This document shows, one piece after another, positions 1 to 7,822 of a stretch of 64,000 nucleotides of DNA. Positions within the stretch are counted from its first letter, which is position 1, and each line of letters begins with the position of its first letter. Source of the stretch: JAPOXR01 sp965214695 (lineage in GTDB: Bacteria; Pseudomonadota; Alphaproteobacteria; Rhodobacterales; Rhodobacteraceae); contig OZ243967.1 of the NCBI GenBank assembly GCA_965214695.1, positions 310,001-374,000 of the forward strand, in the 5' to 3' direction. The notes under the pieces were generated by a model. That model was not told the origin of the DNA. It ran no database searches and saw only the letters and a list, made by a program, of their open reading frames with translations. A program made the translations under genes and the position numbers.

Positions 1-127
1 ATCTGAAGATGACCTGGGCAAGGGTGACAGTGACCATCACCGCCGAAATCGCGACGATGGAGACGGTTGCGAGCTTCAAAAGCGCCGACAGGGCTTTCGA
101 ATCCTGCCTGTCTCCCGGATGCGACAT
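1..127 (-). CDS. TRAP transporter small permease (DctQ-like), N-terminal fragment cut by window edge
   Basis: The reverse strand reads from an ATG at 127 to the window edge, giving 42 residues. After a short polar leader they form one hydrophobic segment ending in LAQVIFR. A short cytoplasmic leader followed by a helix ending in a Q-V-x-F-R-like sequence is typical of the first helix of DctQ small subunits of TRAP transporters. The gene is divergent from the LacI-type regulator at 255, a common arrangement for a sugar-acid TRAP system and its regulator. Only one helix is visible, so the family call is an inference. It could be another small inner-membrane protein. Confidence 0.5.
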   Translation of the reverse strand, partial: MSHPGDRQDSKALSALLKLATVSIVAISAVMVTVTLAQVIFR

Positions 128-254
128 TGCCCCCACGAAATTGTCTGAAGTTGTGAAATCGATTTCATCAAACTGGCAGCACGAAGTCAACACATTTTTC
201 CGAGTTGATAGCTGGCTGATAACATGAGATTTACCGGGCGGGAGATCCATTGAC

Positions 255-1316
255 ATGACCGCGGAGTCAAAAAGTCGATTTCAGGATGCCGCCTCCCGGG
301 CGCGGCTGGCCGATGTGGCCAAGCTTGCTGGCTGCGCCCCGGCAACGATATCCCGCGCCATCAACAACCCGGAGAAGGTCTCGCCCGAAAAGCGTTTTCG
401 GATCGAGAGGGCGATGCACGAGCTCGGCTATGTGCGCAACCACGCGGCACGGGCGTTGCGCTCGCAGCGCTCCCACATGGTCGGTGTGCTGATCCCGACA
501 CTGGATTACGCCCTCTATGCCCGGCTGGTCGGCGCGGCCAACTCCAGTCTCTCGGAGGCCGGGATTTCAACCCTGATCTCCACCTTCGATTTCGACCTCG
601 ATGCCGAATTGCGGGAGGCCAGGCTGCTTCTCGAGCGTGGTGCCGAGGCACTGATCCTGGTTGGCAGCCAGCACCGCCCGCAACTTCACGGCGTGCTGGA
701 CCAGTTCGAGGTTCCGTTCGTCCAGACCTATGCCTTCAACCCGGAAGGCCCTCATCCGACCGTGGGATTCGACAATTCTTCGGCAGCTGCACGGATTGCC
801 CGGCACCTGGTGCATCTGGGACATGACAGGATCTGTGTCATTTCCGGCATCACCAGGGACAATGATCGCACGACGATGCGGCTTGACGGGATCCGGGAGG
901 AACTTTTGAAGCACGGGATCAGGCTGGACGAATCCATGGTCGTGGAGTGTCCCTACTCGATTTCCGATGGCAGGCGGGCCTGCAAGCTGCTGCTGTCGCG
1001 GGACATGCCGCCGCCAACGGCCATCATCGGCGGAAACGATGTGCTGGCCCTGGGCGCCCTCATCGAATGCACCGCCATGGGAATGACGGTTCCCGACGAC
1101 ATCTCCGTCGCCGGCTTCGACAACCTGGAATTTGCCATGCACGCCAACCCGCCGCTGACGACGATCAGCGTCCCGGCGGAGGAAATGGGTGTCGCTGCCG
1201 CATCCTATATCCTGGGCGAACTGAACGGCGACGAGGTGGCCATGCACAATTCCGTCGAGGTGCAGCTGATACTGCGACATTCCTCGGCCCCGCCAAAGGC
1301 CGCCGACCCGGCTTGA
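255..1316 (+). CDS. LacI/GntR-type (LacI family) transcriptional regulator
   Basis: This 353-residue protein has the LacI family layout. An N-terminal helix-turn-helix lies at about residues 18-40 (LADVAKLAGCAPATISRAIN), followed by the hinge helix region HAARALRSQRS. A periplasmic-binding-protein-like effector domain runs from about residue 70 to the end, with the late motif VPDDISVAGFDN. The usual family length is 330-350. It is divergent from the putative TRAP permease at 1-127, so it probably represses that transporter in response to a sugar acid. The effector is not deducible. The ATG at 255 follows GGCGGGAGATC, a usable ribosome site. Confidence 0.88.
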   Translation: MTAESKSRFQDAASRARLADVAKLAGCAPATISRAINNPEKVSPEKRFRIERAMHELGYVRNHAARALRSQRSHMVGVLIPTLDYALYARLVGAANSSLSEAGISTLISTFDFDLDAELREARLLLERGAEALILVGSQHRPQLHGVLDQFEVPFVQTYAFNPEGPHPTVGFDNSSAAARIARHLVHLGHDRICVISGITRDNDRTTMRLDGIREELLKHGIRLDESMVVECPYSISDGRRACKLLLSRDMPPPTAIIGGNDVLALGALIECTAMGMTVPDDISVAGFDNLEFAMHANPPLTTISVPAEEMGVAAASYILGELNGDEVAMHNSVEVQLILRHSSAPPKAADPA

Positions 1317-1405
1317 AGGCCGGCCCCGAACGGCCCGTCGCCGCCAGCCTTGGCCCGGGTCTGGCAAGGACCGGGGGCGGGACGGCCTTGTCGTCCGGGC
1401 TCCGT

Positions 1406-2617
1406 TCAGCCTGCCTGTCTTCGCCGTCCCAGGGTCAGCCAGAGCAGCGAGGCGCCAGCGAGGGCAAGAAATGGTGTCATGGCCCAGTTCACGGCGCTCC
1501 AGCCTTCAACCGCGGTGCTACCGCTGCAATTCATCAGCCCGCCCGAGGCCAGCGAAGCCATGGTCACGCAACCGAAGACGATCATGTCGTTGAGGCCCTG
1601 AACCCGGCCTCGTTCCTCGGGGCTGTGGGCATTGATCAGCATCGCCGTGGCGCCGATGAAGCCAAAATTCCAGCCAAGGCCAAGAAGGACCAGCGCAGCG
1701 AAGAAATTGCCGATGGCGATGCCGGCCAGGCCAATGCTTCCGGCGGCGGTCAGCAACAACAGGCCGGTGGCGACGATGCGTTCCGCGCCGAACCGTGCAA
1801 TCAGGTGGCCGGTAAAGAATGACGGGGCGAACATTGCCAGGACGTGCGCCGACACCACGTCGGCGGCCAAATTCTCCGAGTAGCCGCAACCGACCACCGC
1901 CAGCGGCGTCGAGGTCATCATCAGGTTCATCAGCGCGTAGGAGACCATGGCGCAGATGATGGCGACAGCGATGTCCGGGGTTGTCAGCAGCGTCCGGTAG
2001 CTCCTGACCGCCACGCTCCTGACCGCGCTTTGGCGGGTGACGGGGATGTCAAGCAGGAGATAGAACAGCGCACCGATCAGGTTCATCACCATGACCGCCA
2101 CATAGGTTCCCATGAACGGGACGGCAAAACCCTGGGCCGTCGCCTTGACCAGTTGCGGGCCGATGATGGCTGCCGCCAGGCCGCCGGCCATGACGTAGGA
2201 GATGGCCTTCGGTCGAAAGGCCTCCGACGCGGTGTCGGCGGCAGCAAACCGGAAGAACCCGTGCGAAGACATGTAGATGCCAGTGAAATACGATGCCAGC
2301 AGGAACAGCGGAAAGGAGGAGTTCAGCAGCGCATAGGTGCCGATCATCCCGCCGATGCAGCCACCGGCGGCGCCGATCAGGAAGCCGACTCGCCGCCCGA
2401 ATCTCTGCATGATCTGGCTGAGCCAGGGAGCGGTGGTCATCGAGCCGAACACGATCAGCGAGATCGGCAGCGTGGCCCAGCAGGCATTGGCGGCCAGGGA
2501 TTGGCCAGCCAGTCCGCCGATGGTAAATATCATGGGCATTTGCGAGCCGATTGTTGCCTGGGCGACGACCAGGACGGCCACATTGCGTTTTTCGCGGCTG
2601 TTGATGATTGCCAGCAT
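1406..2617 (-). CDS. MFS transporter
   Basis: This is an integral membrane protein of about 403 residues with roughly twelve hydrophobic segments. A major facilitator loop-2/3-like sequence, QRFGRRVGFLIGAAGG, follows the second helix, and a second half begins near the middle. It probably exports or imports a small solute across the inner membrane; the substrate is unknown. The reading frame stays open upstream to 2764, but that stretch is not hydrophobic and would overlap the promoter of the divergent glycosylase gene. ATG 2617, preceded by GGACGA, is preferred, and ATG 2644 is an alternative. It is convergent with the LacI-type gene. Confidence 0.82.
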   Translation of the reverse strand: MLAIINSREKRNVAVLVVAQATIGSQMPMIFTIGGLAGQSLAANACWATLPISLIVFGSMTTAPWLSQIMQRFGRRVGFLIGAAGGCIGGMIGTYALLNSSFPLFLLASYFTGIYMSSHGFFRFAAADTASEAFRPKAISYVMAGGLAAAIIGPQLVKATAQGFAVPFMGTYVAVMVMNLIGALFYLLLDIPVTRQSAVRSVAVRSYRTLLTTPDIAVAIICAMVSYALMNLMMTSTPLAVVGCGYSENLAADVVSAHVLAMFAPSFFTGHLIARFGAERIVATGLLLLTAAGSIGLAGIAIGNFFAALVLLGLGWNFGFIGATAMLINAHSPEERGRVQGLNDMIVFGCVTMASLASGGLMNCSGSTAVEGWSAVNWAMTPFLALAGASLLWLTLGRRRQAG

Positions 2618-2763
2618 GCATCGTCCGTAGATTTGGTTCATCATGCAGGCAAGCCCGAATTGTCGTCGGAAGCCCGACTTGTGCCGGCGGCCGGCAATCC
2701 CGAGTTGTGGAGCTGGTGGAAACCGTTTAGCCAGCCCGTCTGCTTTTGGCGACCAGGTGTGCA

Positions 2764-3393
2764 ATGAAATCTGCGGTCATCAGTGACGAATCCGATATCA
2801 GGCGCGGGCTCGAATATCTTTGCGCGGCTGAAAGCCGGTTTGCCGAGGTCGTTGCCCTCGCCGGTGTTCCGCCGCTTCGGCTACGCCCCGACGGGTTTAC
2901 CACCTTGCTCGACATCATCGTCAGCCAGCAATTGTCGGTGGCATCGGCGGATGCGATCTGGAAGCGGCTGGACGAGAGGGGGCTGACCAGGCAATCGGCC
3001 TTGCGGAACTGCCGCCACGAGGAATTGCGCCAGTGCGGTCTTTCCAGGCAGAAGGCAGAATATGCACAGGCCCTGGCCGAGAACGATCTCGACTACCGCT
3101 CGCTTGCCGGTCTTGGTGACGACGAGGTGATCAAGGCACTGGTCACGATCAGGGGGATTGGCGTCTGGACCGCCGAAATCTATGCCATGTCCGCCCTCGG
3201 GCGCGCCGATGTGCTGGCGGCGGGCGACCTTGCCTTGCAGGAAAGTGCGCGGCTGTTGTTTGGGCTCGACCAACGGCCGACCGAGCGGGAATTGCGTCAG
3301 ATGGCCAGGGGCTGGTCGCCGTGGCGCGCCGTCGCCGCCAGGCTGCTTTGGGCGTATTACCGGGTGGAAATCAAGAGGGAGGGCATACGATGA
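2764..3393 (+). CDS. DNA-3-methyladenine glycosylase II (AlkA-type, HhH-GPD)
   Basis: This 209-residue protein excises alkylated bases and starts base excision repair. It has the HhH-GPD fold: the helix-hairpin-helix IRGIGVWTAEIYAM at about 129-142 is followed by Gly-Asp in LAAGDLALQ, placing the catalytic aspartate at residue 155. The segment DIIVSQQLSVASAD matches the conserved early helix of this family. The length fits the short AlkA-type lineage without the N-terminal Ada-like domain. The stop codon overlaps the ATG of the next gene (ATGA at 3390), implying coupled translation. It is divergent from the MFS gene. Confidence 0.88.
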   Translation: MKSAVISDESDIRRGLEYLCAAESRFAEVVALAGVPPLRLRPDGFTTLLDIIVSQQLSVASADAIWKRLDERGLTRQSALRNCRHEELRQCGLSRQKAEYAQALAENDLDYRSLAGLGDDEVIKALVTIRGIGVWTAEIYAMSALGRADVLAAGDLALQESARLLFGLDQRPTERELRQMARGWSPWRAVAARLLWAYYRVEIKREGIR

Positions 3394-4088
3394 GTGCCGG
3401 GCTGAATGCGCACAGAAGACCGGCGGCAGATGGGCTGGCCGACAGCCTGGTGGTGCTTCTGCACGGTTACGGCGCCAATGGCGAGGATTTGATTGGCTTG
3501 GCCGACATCTGGTCACGGAACCTGCAATCGACGGCCTTTGCCGCACCGGATGCTCCGCAGCCATGCGACGTCAACCCGGCTGGCCGGCAATGGTTTCCGA
3601 TATCGGGTATCGAGAACCCGGACCGGATGGACACCATCCACACCATGGTGCGGTCCGTCGCATCGCTGCAGCAATTCATCGATGACGAGATCGCGGCCGC
3701 AGGCATTCCCAACCGACGGGTCATCTTGGTCGGCTTCTCCCAGGGAACCATGATGGCGCTGCATGCTGTGCCCAGGCGGGAGCGGCCGCTCGCTGGCGTG
3801 GTCGGCTTCTCGGGCAAGCTGCTGTTTCCCGGATTGCTTGACTCGGAGTGTCGGTCGCGGCCACCGATGGTCCTCGTCCATGGAGAGAAGGACGAGGTCC
3901 TGCCCGCGGAATTCTCGGTCGAGGCCGCCGGCGTCCTGGCCAGGAATGACATTCCGGTGCAGTCGATCATGGTGCCGGAGCTGGGGCACGGGATTGACCC
4001 GTTTGGCATCGGCGTTGCCCTGCACTTCATGAAGGCAAGGCTGGCGGCGGCGCAGGCCGGGCCAGAAGCTGCCGGATCCGAAGATTGA
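3390..4088 (+). CDS. Alpha/beta hydrolase, phospholipase/carboxylesterase family
   Basis: This 232-residue cytosolic serine hydrolase is of the carboxylesterase/YpfH-like type. The oxyanion region LLHGYGANGEDLIGLA lies at 23-38, and the nucleophile elbow GFSQG puts the serine at 117. An acid residue follows at Asp168 in VHGEKDEVLP, and the catalytic histidine is His200 in ELGHGI. The start overlaps the glycosylase stop codon and is preceded by AGGGAGGG, which fixes it over the longer open frame. Members cleave short carboxylic esters or lysophospholipids; the real substrate here is unknown. Confidence 0.87.
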   Translation: MSAGLNAHRRPAADGLADSLVVLLHGYGANGEDLIGLADIWSRNLQSTAFAAPDAPQPCDVNPAGRQWFPISGIENPDRMDTIHTMVRSVASLQQFIDDEIAAAGIPNRRVILVGFSQGTMMALHAVPRRERPLAGVVGFSGKLLFPGLLDSECRSRPPMVLVHGEKDEVLPAEFSVEAAGVLARNDIPVQSIMVPELGHGIDPFGIGVALHFMKARLAAAQAGPEAAGSED

Positions 4089-4125
4089 AACATTGCTCGC
4101 AACATATTGATAAACAGGATATATC

Positions 4126-4710
4126 ATGACGACATCAAGGGAAATTCTTGCTTTCTGGTTCGAGGAGATATCGCCAGAGGAGCAGTTCATGGGCGGGCAG
4201 GAGATCGATGACAAGATCATCGATCGCTTTGGCGATGCCTGGAATAAGGCGGCACGGGGCGAGTTCGATGGCTGGACCGAAAATGCCGACGGGGCGCTGG
4301 CATTGATCATCCTGCTTGACCAGTTCCCGCGCAACATGTTCCGCGGCTCCGGCAAATCATTTGCCACCGACGCATTGGCTCGCAAGGTTGCCGATCGTGC
4401 AATCGGCGACGGTCACGACATGCGGATGACCGAGAAGCAACGCTTGTTCATCTACATGCCGTTCATGCATTCGGAGGAGCTTGCCGAACAGGATCGCTGT
4501 ATCGAGTTGATCGGCGAGCGAATGCCCGAGACCGGCGCCACCAATCTGCTGCATGCCCGGGCCCACCGGGGAATCATCGAGATGTTCGGGCGATTTCCCT
4601 ACCGCAACGACGCGCTCGGCCGTGCCAGCACGCCCGACGAGGCCGAGTGGATGGCGAATGTCGGCTACCGGGGCTACGTCCGGCAACTCGAGGAGGCCGA
4701 CCAGGCCTGA
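4126..4710 (+). CDS. DUF924 family protein
   Basis: This 194-residue protein has the DUF924 signatures. These are an N-terminal ILAFWFEE, the central LDQFPRNMFRGS, and a later YMPFMHSEEL followed by histidine-rich ARAHRGIIEMFGRFPYRN. The domain is an all-helical, TPR-like fold of unknown biochemical role and is widespread in proteobacteria. The length is normal. It stands 37 bases after the esterase gene, with an AGGA-type ribosome site before its ATG. No function can be assigned from the sequence. Confidence 0.85.
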   Translation: MTTSREILAFWFEEISPEEQFMGGQEIDDKIIDRFGDAWNKAARGEFDGWTENADGALALIILLDQFPRNMFRGSGKSFATDALARKVADRAIGDGHDMRMTEKQRLFIYMPFMHSEELAEQDRCIELIGERMPETGATNLLHARAHRGIIEMFGRFPYRNDALGRASTPDEAEWMANVGYRGYVRQLEEADQA

Positions 4711-4730
4711 CCAGTTGGCAGGACTGATAT

Positions 4731-5471
4731 TCAGGCGGCGCCGATTATGGCCAGGAAATCTTCCGCCTTCAGTGAGGCGCCGCCGATCAGCCCGCCATCG
4801 ACATCATCGAGGGCAAGAATGTGTGCGCAATTGGCGCGGTTGACCGATCCGCCATAGAGAAGGCGAATGTTGTCGGCCAGATCCGGCCCGCCCATTTCGC
4901 CGCAAACCTGGCGGATGAACCGGTGGACCTCGACGATCTGGTCGTCGCTGGCGGTCTGCCCGGACCCGATTGCCCAGACCGGTTCATAGGCAATGACCAG
5001 TTGCCGGTGGTGGGCTCCAGGCGGGATGCATTCGGCCAGTTGCCCCCTGATCACGGATAGCGTGTCGCCGGCCTGCCGCTCCTCGGCAGTTTCGCCAATG
5101 CACAATATGGCGACCAATCCAGCAGAGATTGCCGCCTGTGCCTTTGCCTGCACCTGGTCATTGGACTCCCGGTGGGCAAGCCGGCGCTCGGAATGCCCGA
5201 CGATGCAGTGGGATGCGCCGGCATCGGCCAACATCGGTGCCGAGATGTCACCGGTATGTGCCCCGGAATCGGCAGCATGGCAATCCTGGCCGCCGGTCTG
5301 GACGGCCGATCCGGACAACAGCGCCGACATCCGGTCCAGCAAGGTTGCCGGCGGGCAGATCACGACCGAACAATTGGCATCGCCGCAGGATTGTGCCACG
5401 CTGGCGGCCAGCTGCAATTTGCTGGCGGTCCCGTTCATCTTCCAGTTTCCGGCCACGAGCTTTCGGCGCAA
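4731..5471 (-). CDS. tpiA: Triosephosphate isomerase
   Basis: It interconverts dihydroxyacetone phosphate and glyceraldehyde 3-phosphate in glycolysis and gluconeogenesis. All catalytic motifs are present: GNWKMNG with Lys11, the electrophile His93 in CIVGHSERR, catalytic Glu163 in AYEPVWAIGSG, and the phosphate-binding LLYGGSV near the C-terminus. Starting at TTG 5471 gives 246 residues beginning MRRKLVAGNWKMNG, the usual family start. GGGAGAAA sits seven bases upstream. The longer frame to 5549 adds non-conserved sequence. It lies 80 bases after sufA on the same strand. Confidence 0.95.
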   Translation of the reverse strand: MRRKLVAGNWKMNGTASKLQLAASVAQSCGDANCSVVICPPATLLDRMSALLSGSAVQTGGQDCHAADSGAHTGDISAPMLADAGASHCIVGHSERRLAHRESNDQVQAKAQAAISAGLVAILCIGETAEERQAGDTLSVIRGQLAECIPPGAHHRQLVIAYEPVWAIGSGQTASDDQIVEVHRFIRQVCGEMGGPDLADNIRLLYGGSVNRANCAHILALDDVDGGLIGGASLKAEDFLAIIGAA

Positions 5472-5551
5472 CGGCTTTCTCCCATTCGATTGCTGGTACC
5501 GGTCGGCCCGCTGCCGTCCGGCAGGCCGGGCCCTGCCAACAAGATCCATTC

Positions 5552-5995
5552 TCAGTCCGGAGCGTCGGCCGGCTCCATTTCGCCGAACCGAATCGATTCA
5601 CCGCATCCGCAGGCCTCGGTCACGTTCGGATTGTTGAACTGGAACCCGGATTCGAGCAGCGTGGCGCCATAGTCGATTTCAGTGCCGAACAGAAACATCT
5701 GTGCCATGGGGGCAATCAACACCCGGGCGCCGGCCTGTTCCACCACCTCGTCATGGCTGCCGATCTCGTCGACATATTCCATCGAGTATTCCATGCCGGC
5801 GCACCCACCCTTGCGAACGCCGATGCGCAGACCCTTCTTGCCCGATTGCTCCATGAGCCGGGTAATCTGCTGCACGGCAGCGTCGGTAAGCGTAACCGCC
5901 TGTTTGCCCGGTATTCCAAACATCGTATTGGCTGCCACTCCGTCGAAAGAAGAATCCGGGCCGGGCCCGATGCCCGCCGCCGGCAACTGTTTCAC
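5552..5995 (-). CDS. sufA: HesB/IscA/SufA-type iron-sulfur cluster assembly protein
   Basis: This small A-type iron-sulfur carrier delivers clusters to apoproteins. The three conserved cysteines are visible: one in RKGGCAGMEYSMEY and two in the C-terminal ACGCGES. The GTG start at 5995 overlaps the stop of the upstream sufT, suggesting coupled translation and giving 147 residues. The family is usually 105-125 residues, and the first 24 residues look non-conserved. The in-frame ATG at 5923 (MFGIPGKQAVTLTD, 123 residues) is therefore a real alternative. SufA rather than IscA is inferred from the sufT neighbour. Confidence 0.88.
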   Translation of the reverse strand: MKQLPAAGIGPGPDSSFDGVAANTMFGIPGKQAVTLTDAAVQQITRLMEQSGKKGLRIGVRKGGCAGMEYSMEYVDEIGSHDEVVEQAGARVLIAPMAQMFLFGTEIDYGATLLESGFQFNNPNVTEACGCGESIRFGEMEPADAPD

Positions 5996-6357
5996 ATGAA
6001 GCCCAGTTCGAGCCTGGCTTCATCCGACATCATTTCCATGCCCCAGGGGGGATCCCAGGTCAGTTCGACATTTACCATTCGCACGCCCTCGACCGGTTCC
6101 ACCGCCTCGGCAAGCCAGCCAGGCATGTCGCCGGCAACCGGACATCCCGGTGCGGTCAGCGTCATGATCAACTGGACATCGTTTTCGTCGCTGATCTCGA
6201 TGGTGTAGACCAAGCCCAGATCATAGATGTTGACAGGAATCTCCGGATCATAGACGGACCGGCACGCCTCAACGATGCGATCATGCAGCGGATGATCGAC
6301 GGTCGATGGCCTGATCAGCGGCGTTCCTTCCAGCGGATAGCTGTCGATTGATGTCAT
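5992..6357 (-). CDS. sufT: SufT-like DUF59 (MIP18 family) Fe-S assembly protein
   Basis: This 121-residue DUF59/MIP18 protein acts as an auxiliary factor in iron-sulfur cluster maturation. Family motifs include VYDPEIPVNIYDLGLVY, LTAPGCP and LTWDPPWGMEMMSDEARLEL. The last two carry the conserved cysteine and the WxPPW-like loop. It overlaps the sufA-like gene by four bases. In many alphaproteobacteria the same pair ends a sufBCDS operon; here the other suf genes are not in the window, so the pair is separated from them. It is divergent from tgt with a 169-base intergenic region. Confidence 0.9.
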   Translation of the reverse strand: MTSIDSYPLEGTPLIRPSTVDHPLHDRIVEACRSVYDPEIPVNIYDLGLVYTIEISDENDVQLIMTLTAPGCPVAGDMPGWLAEAVEPVEGVRMVNVELTWDPPWGMEMMSDEARLELGFM

Positions 6358-6526
6358 GAAGTCCCCAGCACTGCCCGGTTCCTGTTCTGAAGATATGAAT
6401 TTGCACGGGAAAGTCTAGTGAACAGGTCAGGAAATATTTCGACCGAGGTTGCCTTGCCGGTATCATGGGTCGGAATCGCCGGCCGCAACATGTATCTGTC
6501 GCCGAAGACAGGCGTGGAGATCGGTC

Positions 6527-7651
6527 ATGCAAGATCCGGATTTCGGATTCACCATTGTCCGTACCGATGGCCGGGCAAGGACCGGCATCGTCAGGACAAG
6601 GCGGGGCGATATTGCCACCCCGGCCTTCATGCCGGTGGGGACCGGGGCCACGGTAAAGGCCATGCTGCCGGAGAGCGTGAAGGAGACCGGCGCCCAAATC
6701 ATTCTCGGCAATACCTATCACCTCATGCTGAGGCCGGGCGAGAAGCGGGTCGCCCGGCTTGGCGGGTTGCACGAATTCATGAACTGGGACCGTCCGATAC
6801 TGACCGACTCGGGTGGATTCCAGGTCATGAGCCTGAAGGCGCTGCAACAGACCACGGAGACTGGCGTGACATTCAAGTCACATCTCGACGGCTCCACGCA
6901 CGAATTGACGCCCGAGAGGTCGATCGAGATCCAGACCATGCTCGGCTCCGACATCGTCATGTGTTTCGATGAATGCACCCAGTATCCGGCGTCGCGGCAG
7001 GTTGCCGGAACCTCGATGGAAATGTCGATGCGCTGGGCGGCGCGCTCGAAGGATGCGTTCGGCGTTGGCGACGGTCGGGCGCTGTTCGGAATCCAGCAGG
7101 GCTCCATCTACCCGGATCTCAGGCAGGAAAGCTCCGAGCGCCTGGTGCAGATCGGGTTCCCAGGCTACGCCATCGGCGGCCTGGCGGTCGGCGAGGGCCA
7201 GGAGCAGATGTTCGGAGTTCTCGACTATGCACCCGGCCTGCTTCCGGCCGGCAAGCCCCGGTACCTGATGGGTGTCGGCAAGCCCGACGATATTGTCGGC
7301 GCCGTCGCCCGCGGCGTGGACATGTTCGACTGCGTGCTTCCGAGCCGCTCCGGTCGGACGGGGCAGGCCTTCACCCGTCACGGAGCCCTCAACCTGCGGA
7401 ATGCCCGGCACCGCGACGATCCGGCCCCGCTCGATGACCGGTGCCGGTGTCCGGTCTGCCAATCCTACTCCCGTGCCTATTTGAGCCACGTGGTGCGCTC
7501 AGGCGAAATCATTGCCGCCATGCTGCTGACCTGGCACAATCTGCACTACTACCAGGAGCTGATGGCCGGCCTGCGGAAAGCGATTTCCGACGGGGTGCTG
7601 CAGAAATTCGTGGCCGAATTTCACGCGTTGCGCGGCGATGCCGTCAATTGA
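6527..7651 (+). CDS. tgt: tRNA-guanine transglycosylase (queuosine pathway)
   Basis: This 374-residue bacterial TGT exchanges guanine 34 for preQ1 in tRNAs with GUN anticodons. Visible are the general acid/base Asp94 in ILTDSGGFQVMS and the nucleophile Asp268 in DMFDCVLPSRSGRTGQ. Zinc cysteines 306, 308 and 311 (CRCPVCQ) precede TWHNLHYY, which supplies the zinc histidine. Starting at ATG 6527 (MQDPDFGFTIV) gives normal length; the longer open frame from 6449 adds unrelated sequence. It stands between the divergent suf pair and lon. Confidence 0.96.
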   Translation: MQDPDFGFTIVRTDGRARTGIVRTRRGDIATPAFMPVGTGATVKAMLPESVKETGAQIILGNTYHLMLRPGEKRVARLGGLHEFMNWDRPILTDSGGFQVMSLKALQQTTETGVTFKSHLDGSTHELTPERSIEIQTMLGSDIVMCFDECTQYPASRQVAGTSMEMSMRWAARSKDAFGVGDGRALFGIQQGSIYPDLRQESSERLVQIGFPGYAIGGLAVGEGQEQMFGVLDYAPGLLPAGKPRYLMGVGKPDDIVGAVARGVDMFDCVLPSRSGRTGQAFTRHGALNLRNARHRDDPAPLDDRCRCPVCQSYSRAYLSHVVRSGEIIAAMLLTWHNLHYYQELMAGLRKAISDGVLQKFVAEFHALRGDAVN

Positions 7652-7822
7652 GGTTGGCCGGCGATTGTCGGAGCCAAGCGGCCGGCAATGACGCGCTGGC
7701 AGGAGTATCAAATTTGCCTGGTGGCCGCTTGAAAGATTAGAATGGTGTCACCATGTCATGTCGGTATGGCCGGACTGCGGTTCGGACCGCCTGTGCGGGC
7801 ATCCTACCAGCGAGAATTCCTC

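Noticed and set aside
128..254. Possible LacI-type operator between the TRAP fragment and the regulator
   Set aside because: GTTGATAGCTGGCTGATAAC is only an imperfect palindrome and no second copy was found.
1844..2767. Long forward open frame of 307 codons
   Set aside because: It lies antisense to the MFS transporter, is rich in Gly, Arg and His shadow composition, and matches no family. High GC creates such frames.
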